Origin: Verticiella sediminum
Lineage (GTDB): Bacteria; Pseudomonadota; Gammaproteobacteria; Burkholderiales; Burkholderiaceae_B
Direction: 5' to 3'
Assembly (NCBI RefSeq): GCF_007558815.1
Contig: NZ_VLTJ01000005.1
Location: 1 to 64,000 of the forward strand
Length of the DNA: 64,000 nucleotides
This document shows, piece by piece, positions 16,859-26,140 of the stretch. The notes beneath the pieces were generated by a model. The model was not told the origin of the DNA and did no database searches. It worked only from the letters and a program-made list of their open reading frames with translations. Each line of letters begins with the position of its first letter. Within the stretch, counting starts at the first letter, position 1. The translations under genes and the position numbers were made by a program.

Positions 16859-17748
16859 GCAAGGTCGTAGGGTTTTGTGGGATAGGTCTGATGGGCTCGC
16901 CGATGGTGCGCCGCCTGCTCGCTGCCGGACACACGGTGCGCGTGTGGAACCGCAGTCCTGCCAAGGCGCAGGCGCTGGCGGCCGACGGCGCGCAGGTGGT
17001 GGACACGCCGGCCGCGGCGGCCCAGGGCGCCGACGGCGTATTCCTGTGCCTGACCGACCAGTCGGCCGTCGAGGTCGTGGTGTTCGGCGAGAACGGGATC
17101 GCAGGCGTGCCGGGCGGCTGGCTGGTCGATCATTCCAGCATTGCGCCGCAGGCCACGCGCGGCTTCGCGCAGCGCCTGGCCGAGAGCGCCGGGCGCGTCT
17201 GGGTCGATGCGCCGGTATCGGGCGGGGTGCCGGGCGCGACGGCGGGCACACTGTCGATCATGGCGGGCGGCCCGGCAGAGACGCTGGCGGCGGCCACGCC
17301 CTGCATCGAAGCCTACGCAGGGCGCATCACGCGCGTGGGCGACGTCGGCGCGGGGCAGGTCGCCAAGCTCTGCAACCAGACCATCGTCGCCTCCACCTTG
17401 AACGCCATCGCCGAGGCGGTCGCCCTGGCGCAGCACAGCGGCATCGACGCGAGCGCGCTCGATACCGCGCTCGCGGGCGGCTGGGCGGACTCCACGCTGC
17501 TGCAGCTCTTCGTGCCGCGCATGACGGGGCCGAGCAGCGCACCGCTGGGCGCCGTGGCCACCATGTTGAAGGACGTCGAGAACGTGGCAGCGCTGGCGGC
17601 CGAGACCGGCACCCGCATGCGCGGCCTGGACGGCGTGCTGGCAAGCTATCGCGAAGCCAAGGCGCGCGGGCTGGCGGGCCAGGACTTGTCCGAGATCGTG
17701 CGCGTGCCCTGGCCGCAGAAGCCGGGAGAACCGGGAGCGGGCGCATGA
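16855..17748 (+). CDS. Beta-hydroxyacid dehydrogenase (HIBADH/tartronate semialdehyde reductase family)
   Basis: A 297-residue NAD(P)-dependent dehydrogenase. The Rossmann motif [20 protein letters not shown] is at the N-terminus, the substrate motif [19 protein letters not shown] lies near residue 120, and GQVAKLCNQ, with the catalytic lysine, near 170. Members reduce tartronate semialdehyde or oxidise 3-hydroxyisobutyrate, L-threonate or similar acids. It overlaps the dehydratase upstream and the hydroxypyruvate isomerase-like gene downstream by four bases each. That combination points to C3/C4 hydroxy-acid breakdown. Confidence 0.88.
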   Translation: MSKVVGFCGIGLMGSPMVRRLLAAGHTVRVWNRSPAKAQALAADGAQVVDTPAAAAQGADGVFLCLTDQSAVEVVVFGENGIAGVPGGWLVDHSSIAPQATRGFAQRLAESAGRVWVDAPVSGGVPGATAGTLSIMAGGPAETLAAATPCIEAYAGRITRVGDVGAGQVAKLCNQTIVASTLNAIAEAVALAQHSGIDASALDTALAGGWADSTLLQLFVPRMTGPSSAPLGAVATMLKDVENVAALAAETGTRMRGLDGVLASYREAKARGLAGQDLSEIVRVPWPQKPGEPGAGA

Positions 17749-18527
17749 AGCTGTCGGCCAACCTCTCGTTGCTGTATGCCGATCGGCCGCTTGCCGAGCG
17801 CATCCATGCCGCCGCGCGCGACGGCTTTGCCGGCGTGGAGATCCAGTCTCCCTACGATCTGCCGGCCGATGTGCTGGCCACTCACCTGCGGCAGGCCGGC
17901 ACGTCGCTGGTGCTGATCAACACGCCGCCCGGCGCGGGCGGGGAAGCCGGGCTGGCGGCGCTGCCCGGCCGCGAGGCCGAGTTCGCCACGGCGCTGCAGC
18001 GTGCGCTTGCGGTCTGCGCGGCGACGGGCTGCCCGCGCATTCACGTGATGGCCGGCAAGCTGCCGGGCGGGGCCGATCCCGTGCAGGCCCGCGAGGTGCT
18101 GCTCGCCAACCTGAGGCGGGCCGCGCCGCGCGCGGCCGAGCACGGCGTGGTGCTCACGCTAGAGGCGCTCAACCGTCACGACGTGCCGGGCTACTTCTAC
18201 CACCAGCCGCGCGAGGCCGCCGCGATCGTCCAGGCCCTGGCCGATCCGGCCGTCGGCTTGCAGTTCGACTTCTATCATTGCCAGCGCGAGGGCCTGGACG
18301 TCGATGCCGAGCTGGCGGCGGTGCTGCCCTGGGTGCGCCACGTGCAGTTCGCGCATGCGGTGGGCCGCCGCGAGCCCGATCCGGCCGCGCCGGCGGTGGC
18401 GGCCGCCTTGCGCCGGCTGGCGGCCAGCGGCTACGCGGGCTGGCTGGGCGCCGAGTACGTGCCGGCCGGCGACACCACGGCCGGGCTGGGCTGGCGCGCG
18501 CAACTCGAGCGCGTGCTCGCCGGCTGA
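17745..18527 (+). CDS. Hydroxypyruvate isomerase-like TIM-barrel enzyme
   Basis: A 260-residue xylose-isomerase-like barrel of the Hyi/OtnI type, which interconverts hydroxypyruvate with tartronate semialdehyde or 2-oxo-tetronates. Landmarks are [32 protein letters not shown], the metal-binding [27 protein letters not shown] and the C-terminal [13 protein letters not shown] with a conserved Glu. It is the last gene of the overlapping operon. The reductase and isomerase together resemble the glyoxylate/tartronate semialdehyde modules found with gcl, but no glyoxylate carboligase or kinase is present here. Confidence 0.86.
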   Translation: MKLSANLSLLYADRPLAERIHAAARDGFAGVEIQSPYDLPADVLATHLRQAGTSLVLINTPPGAGGEAGLAALPGREAEFATALQRALAVCAATGCPRIHVMAGKLPGGADPVQAREVLLANLRRAAPRAAEHGVVLTLEALNRHDVPGYFYHQPREAAAIVQALADPAVGLQFDFYHCQREGLDVDAELAAVLPWVRHVQFAHAVGRREPDPAAPAVAAALRRLAASGYAGWLGAEYVPAGDTTAGLGWRAQLERVLAG

Positions 18528-18697
18528 GGGCAAATCCGTCGGCGTGTGATACCTTAGTGGGCTGCGCGCTGGGATGCCCGGCGCGGCTCGCGCGTCGAGG
18601 CAGCTTCGCCCACCGGCGGCGCGGCCTTGCGAATTTCGCGGCGCCATCCGCGGCGCTGCATTGCCAACGGGCGCGAGACCCGTACCTGGATAGAGAA

Positions 18698-20533
18698 ATG
18701 CCTGCATATCGTTCCCGCACCAGCACCCATGGCCGCAACATGGCCGGCGCGCGCGGCCTCTGGCGCGCCACCGGCATGAAGGATGGCGACTTCGGCAAGC
18801 CCATCATCGCCGTCGTCAACTCCTTCACCCAGTTCGTGCCCGGCCACGTCCATCTGAAGGATCTCGGCCAACTGGTCGCGCGCGAGATCGAAGCCGCGGG
18901 CGGCGTCGCCAAGGAATTCAACACCATCGCCGTGGACGATGGCATTGCCATGGGCCACGACGGCATGCTGTATTCGCTGCCTTCGCGCGAGCTGATTGCC
19001 GACAGCGTGGAGTACATGGTCAATGCGCACTGCGCCGACGCCATGGTCTGCATCTCCAACTGCGACAAGATCACCCCGGGCATGCTGATGGCCGCGCTGC
19101 GCCTGAACATCCCGGTGATCTTCGTGTCCGGCGGGCCGATGGAGGCCGGCAAGGTGGTGTTGAAGGGCAAGATGATCCCGCTCGACCTGGTCGATGCGAT
19201 GGTGGCCGCGGCCGACGACAATGTGAGCGACCAGGACGTGGCCTCGATCGAGCGTTCGGCCTGTCCCACCTGCGGCTCCTGCTCGGGCATGTTCACCGCC
19301 AACTCGATGAACTGCCTGACCGAGGCGCTCGGCCTGTCGCTGCCCGGCAACGGTTCCACCCTGGCCACCCACGCCGACCGCAAGCGCCTGTTCCTGGAAG
19401 CCGGCCGCCGCATCGTCGATCTGGCCCGCCGCTACTACGAGCAGGACGATGCCAGCGTGCTGCCTCGCAACATCGCCGGCCGCCCCGCGTTCGAGAACGC
19501 CATGACGCTGGACATCGCCATGGGCGGCTCGACCAACACCGTGCTGCACATCCTCGCCGCCGCCCATGAGGCCGAGATGGACTTCACCATGGCCGACATC
19601 GACCGGCTCTCGCGCCACGTGCCGGTGCTGTGCAAGGTGGCGCCGGCCAAGTCCGACGTGCACATGGAAGACGTGCATCGCGCCGGCGGCATCATGGGTA
19701 TCCTGGGCGAGCTGGATCGCGCCGGCCTGATCAACCGCGATCAGCCCACCGTGCACTCGGCCACGCTCGGCGCGGCGCTCGACAAGTGGGACATCGTGCG
19801 CACGCAGGACGAAGAGGTGCGCAACTTCTTTCGCGCGGCGCCCGGCGGGATCCCGACCCAGGTCGCGTTCAGCCAGGACAGCCGCTGGGACAGCGTGGAT
19901 GACGACCGCACCAACGGCGTGATCCGCAGCGCCGAGACGCCGTTTTCGCACGACGGCGGCCTGGCCGTGCTCAAGGGCAATCTCGCCACCGACGGTTGTA
20001 TCGTCAAGACGGCGGGCGTGGACGAGAGCATCCTGAAGTTCTCCGGCCCGGCCCACGTGTTCGAGAGCCAGGACGCCGCCGTCGAGGGCATCCTCGGCGG
20101 CCACGTCAAGCCGGGCGAGGTGGTGCTGATCCGCTATGAAGGCCCGCGCGGCGGCCCCGGCATGCAGGAAATGCTCTACCCGACCAGCTACCTCAAGTCC
20201 AAGGGCCTGGGCAAGGCCTGCGCCCTGGTCACCGACGGGCGCTTCTCGGGCGGCTCCTCCGGCCTGTCGATCGGCCATGTCTCGCCCGAAGCGGCGGCCG
20301 GCGGCCTGATCGGCCTGGTGCGCGACGGCGACATCATCGAGATCGATATCCCCAACCGCAGCATCCACCTCGCGGTGGGCGCCGAGGAACTCGAAGCCCG
20401 CCGCAAGGCGCAGGACGCCGCCGGCTGGAAGCCCGCGCAGCCGCGCCAGCGCCGCGTGACCACCGCGCTGCGCGCCTATGCCGCTTTCGCGGCCAGCGCG
20501 GACAGGGGCGCGGTGCGCATCGTGCCGGAATAA
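18698..20533 (+). CDS. ilvD: Dihydroxy-acid dehydratase ([4Fe-4S] type)
   Basis: A 611-residue enzyme that converts 2,3-dihydroxyisovalerate and dihydroxymethylvalerate to the keto acids of valine and isoleucine synthesis. It has C122 in NCDKITPGM and the triplet C189/C192/C195 in [19 protein letters not shown], with cysteine positions matching the enterobacterial IlvD pattern of the oxygen-sensitive [4Fe-4S] class. Further motifs are [19 protein letters not shown] and [24 protein letters not shown] at 18698 gives the normal N-terminus ([19 protein letters not shown]). It is 170 bases after the sugar-acid type operon and is followed by a strong GC hairpin. Confidence 0.95.
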   Translation: MPAYRSRTSTHGRNMAGARGLWRATGMKDGDFGKPIIAVVNSFTQFVPGHVHLKDLGQLVAREIEAAGGVAKEFNTIAVDDGIAMGHDGMLYSLPSRELIADSVEYMVNAHCADAMVCISNCDKITPGMLMAALRLNIPVIFVSGGPMEAGKVVLKGKMIPLDLVDAMVAAADDNVSDQDVASIERSACPTCGSCSGMFTANSMNCLTEALGLSLPGNGSTLATHADRKRLFLEAGRRIVDLARRYYEQDDASVLPRNIAGRPAFENAMTLDIAMGGSTNTVLHILAAAHEAEMDFTMADIDRLSRHVPVLCKVAPAKSDVHMEDVHRAGGIMGILGELDRAGLINRDQPTVHSATLGAALDKWDIVRTQDEEVRNFFRAAPGGIPTQVAFSQDSRWDSVDDDRTNGVIRSAETPFSHDGGLAVLKGNLATDGCIVKTAGVDESILKFSGPAHVFESQDAAVEGILGGHVKPGEVVLIRYEGPRGGPGMQEMLYPTSYLKSKGLGKACALVTDGRFSGGSSGLSIGHVSPEAAAGGLIGLVRDGDIIEIDIPNRSIHLAVGAEELEARRKAQDAAGWKPAQPRQRRVTTALRAYAAFAASADRGAVRIVPE

Positions 20534-20580
20534 GCGGCCGACGGGCGTAGGCGGCCTGCGCGCAACGTCATGCCTGTTCG

Positions 20581-20607
20581 ACAAGGCCCGCCGCCGGCGG
20601 GCCTTGT
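20581..20607 (+). terminator. GC hairpin after ilvD
   Basis: An inverted repeat ACAAGGCCCGCCG / CGGCGGGCCTTGT lies 47 bases after the ilvD stop. The arms are 13 bases and practically touch, so the folded stem would be about 11 bp with a tight loop. No clear T run follows, so it may act as a weak intrinsic or Rho-assisted terminator. Confidence 0.55.
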
Positions 20608-20651
20608 CGCATTCATCGCTGGCCCGGGGCCGCGCCGCCTGCGGTCTCGCC

Positions 20652-20917
20652 CGGCGCGAACTGCAGTTCGGCGAATGGTTGCGCGAGGACTTGCGCGCCG
20701 ACATCGTCGAGCCGCCGACGGCCGACCCGGATCTGGCCATCCTGTTGACCAAGGCGCGCATGCGCAGCGTGGCCGTGGTGGCCCCCCCTCCGGCGCAGGC
20801 CTGGTTCGATCCGGTACCGGCTGAGGACCTCCTGCGGGCGTACGCCGACACCGTCGCGCTCTGGCAGCACCCCGCCGACTGCATTGCCGGTCTGCTCGCG
20901 CAGCCGCCTGCGGGCTG
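20652..20917 (+). pseudogene. Fragment of an aadA-like aminoglycoside 3''-nucleotidyltransferase
   Basis: About 80 codons align by eye with the central part of ANT(3'')/AadA: RRELQFGEWLREDL, then ADPDLAILLTKARMRSVAVV, WFDPVPAEDLLRAYADT and LWQHPAD. The same order occurs in AadA (LQFGEW, DLAILLTKAR, LFDPVP, LWNSPPD). The N-terminal nucleotidyltransferase core with its catalytic aspartates and the C-terminal helical domain are absent, and the frame stops at TGA 20916-20918. There is no start codon with a ribosome site. It is therefore a dead remnant, not a resistance gene. It sits between ilvD and a small membrane-protein gene with no integron or IS mark visible. Confidence 0.72.
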
Positions 20918-20984
20918 AGGCCGCCGGCTGCCCGCGGGTCGGAGGCGCGCTCCGGTGAACACGTACGAGGCAGCCGCGGCAGGT

Positions 20985-21464
20985 TCACAGAAAGCCGATC
21001 CAGCGCCCGGCGACCAGCGCCGACAGCCACGCGCAGAGCGAGATCGCGGCCCGTACGCGCACCGCGGTGGGCACGCTGCGGCCGGCATAGACTGCCTGCA
21101 TGCCGGTGCCGGTGTGCTGCCAGGCGACGTTCAGCAGCGCCAGGGCGAGCAGCGCCAGCTTGTACAGAAACGCGGCATTGTGCAGATAGTCGACCGGGCG
21201 CACGGTGTACAGCCATGCCCCGGTAAGGATCGCCAGCAGCACGCCCACCGCGCCAACCCGGCTGAGCCAGGGGGCGAGCACGCGCAGAGGCTCTCCGCCG
21301 CGTCCGGCGATCAGCCGCAGATCCAGCGGCAGGATGGCCCCGAGGACGAGGCCGATGCCCAGGATGTGGGCGGCATTGACGAACAGGTAGGCGGTGCTCG
21401 ACGACTGCAGCCACGTCGCGCCGGGCCATTGCGCGAGCATGGCCACCCATGGCGGCGTGTTCAC
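20985..21464 (-). CDS. Small polytopic membrane protein (DUF6644-like)
   Basis: A 159-residue protein with about four hydrophobic helices: STAYLFVNAAHILGIGLVLGA, VGAVGVLLAILTGAWLYTV, AAFLYKLALLALALLNVAW and a C-terminal AISLCAWLSALVAGRWIGFL. A conserved-looking His sits in helix one (NAAHILG). It overlaps the upstream DUF6152-like gene by four bases, so both are co-translated. Proteins of this kind are often paired with DUF6152 secreted proteins. No function is established; the DUF label is from memory of the pattern. Confidence 0.75.
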   Translation of the reverse strand: MNTPPWVAMLAQWPGATWLQSSSTAYLFVNAAHILGIGLVLGAILPLDLRLIAGRGGEPLRVLAPWLSRVGAVGVLLAILTGAWLYTVRPVDYLHNAAFLYKLALLALALLNVAWQHTGTGMQAVYAGRSVPTAVRVRAAISLCAWLSALVAGRWIGFL

Positions 21465-21850
21465 GGCTGCTTGATGCGCTCCGGATACATGTCGTAGTGC
21501 TGGCCGCCCACGGTGATCCGTACGGCCTTCATGTGCGGCTTGCCCGGCTCGGCGCTACGGTTGCCCAGGATTTCGATCGGGGCCCCGACCTGGGTCGTCT
21601 CGGCGGTGAAGCCTGAACGCTGGGTCTGGCTGGGATTGCCCAGATCGACTTGCCAGAGTTCGCCGTCGGCGGCTTTGACCCGCAAGGTGGGATGGGGCGG
21701 CGCCATCGAGATCTGTTCGACGGTGCCGGCAAGGGTGGTTTGTTCGCCTTCCGCCCAGGCCCAGCCGTGGTGGGCGAGGGCGCTCGGCGCGTGTGCGCAG
21801 GCAAGGGCGGCAGCCAGGGCCATGGCGGCGCGGGTGGACGCTAGGGACAT
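21461..21850 (-). CDS. DUF6152-like secreted protein
   Basis: A 129-residue exported protein. A signal peptide ends SALA, followed at once by HHGWAWAEGEQTTLAGTVEQI, the HHGW start typical of DUF6152 proteins (OB-fold-like, HHxW motif just after cleavage). Later features are PPHPTLRVKAADGELWQVDLG and VGAPIEILGNRSAEPGKPHMKA. ATG at 21850 has GGAGG nine bases upstream. It is translationally coupled to the membrane protein that follows. Role unknown; a periplasmic metal- or ligand-binding role is possible from the histidines. Confidence 0.78.
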   Translation of the reverse strand: MSLASTRAAMALAAALACAHAPSALAHHGWAWAEGEQTTLAGTVEQISMAPPHPTLRVKAADGELWQVDLGNPSQTQRSGFTAETTQVGAPIEILGNRSAEPGKPHMKAVRITVGGQHYDMYPERIKQP

Positions 21851-22225
21851 GAAAACCTCCAGGAAAAGCGTGGCGGGCGCGGTGAGCGGTACCGTATCCA
21901 GGGGATGCCTTGATTCAGCGTAACCAGCTTAGGCCGAGGGCAGTGGCAGTTAGTTCCCCAATCGGGCAGGCGGATTGCGTCCGAGGAGTAGAATCTGCCT
22001 CCTGCATGGCGTGCCCCATGCCGGTCCAGCGGCGGGTGGTCTCCCGCAGGGAGGCCTTCGCCGTTGGCGCCGCGCGCGGGCAGCCATGCCAGTCCAGGCG
22101 CGCCGGGCCGACCTTCTGCCCCCATCGCCGCGCCAACTGTGGCCCAGTGTTCAGCACGATCTTGTCTCCATGCAGACGCGCACCTCCTTCGCCGCAGGGA
22201 ACTCAGATTCTCTGGAGATCCTTCA
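21851..22225. other. 375-base divergent intergenic region
   Basis: This gap separates the DUF6152-like gene (minus) and the MFS permease (plus). It is less GC-rich than its surroundings near 21895-21990. Short frames exist but none has a plausible start or family-like sequence. Promoters for both flanking genes must lie here; no clear operator dyad was seen. Confidence 0.6.
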
Positions 22226-23533
22226 ATGTCCGAGTCGTTGTCCGTAGATGTTCCCCACTATTCGTCCGAGGAAAAGCGCCACCGCGTCTTCGCCATCATG
22301 GCGGCCTCTTCCGGCAACCTGGTCGAGTGGTTCGATTTCTACATCTACGCCTTTTGCTCGATCTACTTCGCGAGCGCCTTCTTTCCCAAGGGCGACACCA
22401 CCGTCCAGCTACTGCAGACCGCGGGGGTGTTCGCCGCGGGCTTTCTGATGCGTCCGATCGGCGGCTGGCTGTTCGGCCGCATCGCCGATCGCTACGGCCG
22501 CAAGAAGTCCTTGCTCATCTCGGTGAGCATGATGTGCGCGGGCTCGCTGATGATCGCCGCGCTGCCCACCTACGCGCAGATCGGCGCGGCCGCTCCGCTG
22601 CTGCTGTTGCTGGCCCGCCTGGTGCAGGGCCTCTCGGTGGGCGGCGAGTACGGCACCACGGCCACCTACATGAGCGAAGTGGCGCTGCGCGGCCAGCGCG
22701 GCTTCTTTTCTTCGTTCCAGTACGTCACGCTGATCGGCGGCCAACTGCTCGCGGTGCTCGTCATCGTCGTCATGGAGACGGTGATGAGCGAGGCCGAGAT
22801 CCGCGCCTGGGGCTGGCGCATTCCGTTCGTGCTGGGTGCGGTCGCCGCCGTGGTCGCGCTGCTCCTGCGCCGTACCCTGCGCGAGACCCAGGATACCGAG
22901 ACGCGCGAGAACAAGGACGCCGGCTCGCTGACCGCCTTGTTCCGCGATCACCGCGCAGCCTTTCTGACCGTGCTCGGCTACACCGCCGGCGGCTCGCTGA
23001 TCTTCTACACCTTCACCACCTACATGCAGAAGTTCCTGGTCAACACCGTGCACCTGCCGATCAAGACGGCGAGCCTGGTGATGACCGTGGCGCTGTTCGT
23101 CTACATGTGCATGCAACCGGTGTTCGGCATGCTCTCGGACCGCATCGGCCGGCGCAACAACATGCTGATGTTCGGCGCGCTGGGCACGATCTTCACCGTG
23201 CCCATCCTGACGGCGCTCCAGCACGTCCAGAGCCCCGCCGTCGCCTGGGTGCTGATCGTCCTCGCCCTGGCCATCGTGAGCCTCTACACCTCGATCAGCG
23301 GCATCGTGAAGGCGGAGATGTTCCCGCCCGAGGTGCGCGCCCTGGGCGTGGGCCTGGCCTACGCGGTGGGCAACGCCATCTTCGGCGGATCGGCCGAGTT
23401 CGTCGCCTTGTCCATGAAGGCCGGAGGCCACGAGGAAGTGTTCTTCTGGTACGTGACCGTGATGATGGTCATCGCCTTTCTGGTCAGCCTGCGGCTGCCG
23501 CGCCAGGCGAAGTATCTGCATCACGAGCGGTGA
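22226..23533 (+). CDS. MFS metabolite:proton symporter (MHS family, KgtP-like)
   Basis: A 435-residue, 12-helix inner-membrane transporter. The MHS-family N-terminus ([20 protein letters not shown]) and the loop motifs [19 protein letters not shown] and [21 protein letters not shown] are clear, with a second-half loop [11 protein letters not shown]. The family carries carboxylates such as alpha-ketoglutarate, citrate, shikimate or proline/betaine with protons. ATG at 22226 follows GGAG in TGGAGATCCTTCA. It stands alone with no neighbouring enzyme that would indicate the substrate. Confidence 0.92.
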   Translation: MSESLSVDVPHYSSEEKRHRVFAIMAASSGNLVEWFDFYIYAFCSIYFASAFFPKGDTTVQLLQTAGVFAAGFLMRPIGGWLFGRIADRYGRKKSLLISVSMMCAGSLMIAALPTYAQIGAAAPLLLLLARLVQGLSVGGEYGTTATYMSEVALRGQRGFFSSFQYVTLIGGQLLAVLVIVVMETVMSEAEIRAWGWRIPFVLGAVAAVVALLLRRTLRETQDTETRENKDAGSLTALFRDHRAAFLTVLGYTAGGSLIFYTFTTYMQKFLVNTVHLPIKTASLVMTVALFVYMCMQPVFGMLSDRIGRRNNMLMFGALGTIFTVPILTALQHVQSPAVAWVLIVLALAIVSLYTSISGIVKAEMFPPEVRALGVGLAYAVGNAIFGGSAEFVALSMKAGGHEEVFFWYVTVMMVIAFLVSLRLPRQAKYLHHER

Positions 23534-23567
23534 GGCAAGGGGGCCGGGGCATGTCCGGCCGCGCCGC

Positions 23568-24242
23568 TCAGCGTTCCAGATGCCGCGTGACGTCCGCCCC
23601 CTGCGCGTCGGCCTTGCCGATCGAGGCGCGCATGTAGGCGGCGATCGCCCGCGCCGCATCGGTGCCGCGCGACTCCAGCCCCCGGGCTGCCCCCAGCTTG
23701 TCCGCGTCCGCGTAGTGCTGGTTCAACTTGAACTTGGGCAGCACGTCGTCCACGTCCAGGGCGAAACCGAGAATGTGCGGCAACAGCCGGGCGCGGCGCT
23801 CCGGGCTGTAGTCTTCCAGCGGCCAGCGCTCGGGCAGCTCGGCTTCGTTGACTTCGACCAGTTCGTCGACGATCGCGCTCGTCTGTTCCGGCGTGTCGAG
23901 CAGGCGCACGCGCCCGTTGACGTGCACGACGACATAGTTCCAGCTCGGCGCGGCCTCGCACTCCGGCGTGAACCATTGCGCCGAGAGATAGGCGTTCGGG
24001 CCATTGAACACCACGGTGGCGCGAGGATCGGCCGCCAGGGCCCGCCAATGCGGGTTCTGGCGCGCGAAGTGGCCGCGCAGCCGTACGATGCGGCCGTCCT
24101 CGACATCCACCAGCAACGGCAGGTGCGAGAACTGCAGTTCGTTCTCGAAAATCGAGACGAGCAGGCCAAAGCGCAGTTGCTGCACCAGCCGGACGGCGTC
24201 GGCCTGCGGCCAGCCGGTGAAGCGTTCGGGCATGAATAGCAT
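23568..24242 (-). CDS. PaiB-like FMN-binding protein
   Basis: A 224-residue protein of the PaiB family (FMN-binding negative regulators with a split barrel). It has MPERF at the start, then LVSIFENELQFSHLPLLVD, GHFARQNPHWRAL, VVFNGPNAYLSAQWF and WNYVVVHVNGRVRLLD, with a C-terminal PKFKLNQHYADADK (the LSQN-like motif of the family). ATG at 24242 has GGAG nine bases before it. In Bacillus PaiB affects protease and sporulation genes; in Gram-negative bacteria its function is poorly known. It converges on the MFS gene. Confidence 0.88.
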   Translation of the reverse strand: MLFMPERFTGWPQADAVRLVQQLRFGLLVSIFENELQFSHLPLLVDVEDGRIVRLRGHFARQNPHWRALAADPRATVVFNGPNAYLSAQWFTPECEAAPSWNYVVVHVNGRVRLLDTPEQTSAIVDELVEVNEAELPERWPLEDYSPERRARLLPHILGFALDVDDVLPKFKLNQHYADADKLGAARGLESRGTDAARAIAAYMRASIGKADAQGADVTRHLER

Positions 24243-24309
24243 GAAGACTCCGGACGTGAGTCACGAAATGGGGCGCCGAGGTGGAACGGCCAGCGCTGGG
24301 CCCCCGCGA

Positions 24310-25995
24310 TCAACTGAGCGCACGGGCGGCGTGCGGATAATGTTCCCGGGCGAAAGCCGGGGTGATGAGGCCGTCGGCGAGGTCGGTCGCCACGGCTTCG
24401 GCGGCGCGTTCGCCGGGCAGCCCCCAGCCGGCGCCGCCGCCGACCGTCAACTCGACGATGTCGCCCTTGGCCAGGCGCATGACGTCGGGGTTGCGCAGCG
24501 AGAAGACGGCGTCGCCGCGCCGCACGACGAGCGAGGCTTTACGCGCGTCGGCGCCGTGGCATTTGCCGCGCGGCGGCTGGCGGAAATGTTCGGAATAGAA
24601 GCTCAGTTCGACGCCGTCCTCGAGGATCTCGATGGCGCGCGAGAAACCCAGCCCGCCGCGGAATCGGCCCGCGCCCGCGGAGTCCGGCACCAGGCGGTAG
24701 TGCAGCATGCGCAACTGCGGATGGATCTGCTCGATCGCTTCGATGGGGGTGTTCCGGCTGGAGCTGAGCAGGCCCGCGAGCGCGTGCGCGCCATCGTAGT
24801 CCGGCGCGCCGCCGTAGCCGCCGCCGAGCACGTCGGCATAGATGCGCACGCGTCCGCCGTCGCGGCGCTGCACGAGGTACAGCCCGGTGGTGGAATTGAA
24901 ACCCTGAGCCGGCACGCGCTCCGGCACGGCCTGGGCGAGGGCATCGTGCACGGCATCGAGCACGCGGTACGAGGCGAGGATGCGGGCGCGCACGGGCAAG
25001 CCGGGCTCCGGATTGAGAATGCAGCCGCGCGGCATGCGGATGTCCAGCGCGCGATTGCAGCCGTCGTTGGCGGGGATGTCCTTGTCGGTCAGAATGGCGC
25101 GCACCGCGGAGATCGCCGCGGCGGTGGACGACGCCAGCGAGCTGTTGAACATGCTCTTCACCTGGGGCGCCGTGCCCTCGAAGTCCAGCGTCATGCCGCC
25201 ATCGCGCACGGTGACGCTCACGCGCACGGGCAACGGTTCGTCGCCGCCCACGTCGTTGTCTATCCAGGCGGTGCCCTGCCAGCGGCCCTCGGGCAGTTCC
25301 GCGATGGCGGCGCGCACCCGGCGCTCGGCGTAGGTCAGCGTCTCGGCCATGGCGGCGCGCAAAGTCGCGCCGCCCACACGTGCCGCGAGGTCCTGCATGC
25401 GCTCGATGCCGGTGCGGTTGGCGGCGAGCTGCGCGTAGAAGTCCCCGCGGCCCAGGTCCGGTGTGCGCACGTTGGCGAACAGCATGCGCTCGAGCGGGCC
25501 GCCGTACAGGTCGTGCCGCACGTCGAGGAGCAGGGGCGGGATAACGATGCCTTCCTGGATCAGCTCGTTGGCGTGGATGTTGATGCCCGCGCCGGTCCCG
25601 CCGCCGATGTCGAGGTGGTGGGCGGTGTTGCCGGCCCAGCCCAGCAGCTCGCCTTCATGGAAGATCGGCTGAAAGAGGATGAGATCGTTCAGGTGCTGGC
25701 CCCCGGCGTAGGGGTCGTTGAGCAGGACGGCGTGCTCGGGGCCCACGCCCGACAGGTCGAGCTGGGCGGCCGATTCCCGGAAAGCCAGGCTGAGCCCGCC
25801 GTTGTGGATCGGGATCATTTCGGCCTGCGCGACCACGTTGCCGTGGGCGTCGAGCAGGGCGCAGGCACAGTCGCGCGCCTCGCGCACGATGGTCGAGAAC
25901 GCCGAGCGCACCAGGGTGGCGCCCATTTCGTCCGCGATGGCGTGCATGGCGTTGGCGAGGATGGCGAGCTGGGTGGGGTCGTGAGGAATGGTCAC
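24310..25995 (-). CDS. Hydantoinase B/oxoprolinase family protein (HyuB-like)
   Basis: A 561-residue protein matching the B subunit of N-methylhydantoinase, oxoprolinase or acetophenone-carboxylase-type enzymes. It shows ANAMHAIADEMGATLVRSAFS, REARDCACALLD, LLNDPYAGGQHLNDL, DIGGGTGAGIN, and later DVLGGGYGGAPDYDGA and FRGGLGFSRAIEI. The start is GTG at 25995 with GAAGGAGA upstream. It lies 145 bases downstream of hyuA on the same strand, and the pair would form an ATP-dependent ring-opening or carboxylating enzyme. Confidence 0.9.
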   Translation of the reverse strand: MTIPHDPTQLAILANAMHAIADEMGATLVRSAFSTIVREARDCACALLDAHGNVVAQAEMIPIHNGGLSLAFRESAAQLDLSGVGPEHAVLLNDPYAGGQHLNDLILFQPIFHEGELLGWAGNTAHHLDIGGGTGAGINIHANELIQEGIVIPPLLLDVRHDLYGGPLERMLFANVRTPDLGRGDFYAQLAANRTGIERMQDLAARVGGATLRAAMAETLTYAERRVRAAIAELPEGRWQGTAWIDNDVGGDEPLPVRVSVTVRDGGMTLDFEGTAPQVKSMFNSSLASSTAAAISAVRAILTDKDIPANDGCNRALDIRMPRGCILNPEPGLPVRARILASYRVLDAVHDALAQAVPERVPAQGFNSTTGLYLVQRRDGGRVRIYADVLGGGYGGAPDYDGAHALAGLLSSSRNTPIEAIEQIHPQLRMLHYRLVPDSAGAGRFRGGLGFSRAIEILEDGVELSFYSEHFRQPPRGKCHGADARKASLVVRRGDAVFSLRNPDVMRLAKGDIVELTVGGGAGWGLPGERAAEAVATDLADGLITPAFAREHYPHAARALS

Positions 25996-26140
25996 AGGGT
26001 CTCCTTCGCGTGCAGGCGCGGCGTCGGCGGCTGAGCCGGCCGGGCTCGCCGCGTCGTGCGGTGGGTCGAGGCTGGCGCGGTCACCGGACTGCGTTCGCGC
26101 TGCGCCCTCCGGTATTCGCGCTCGGGGCGGTCCGGCGCGC

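Noticed and set aside
25996-26140. Possible small gene in the gap between hyuA and hyuB
   Set aside because: A frame of about 50 codons from ATG 26144 exists, but it is Arg/Pro/Thr-rich with shadow-like composition and unlike any protein I know; treated as spacer.
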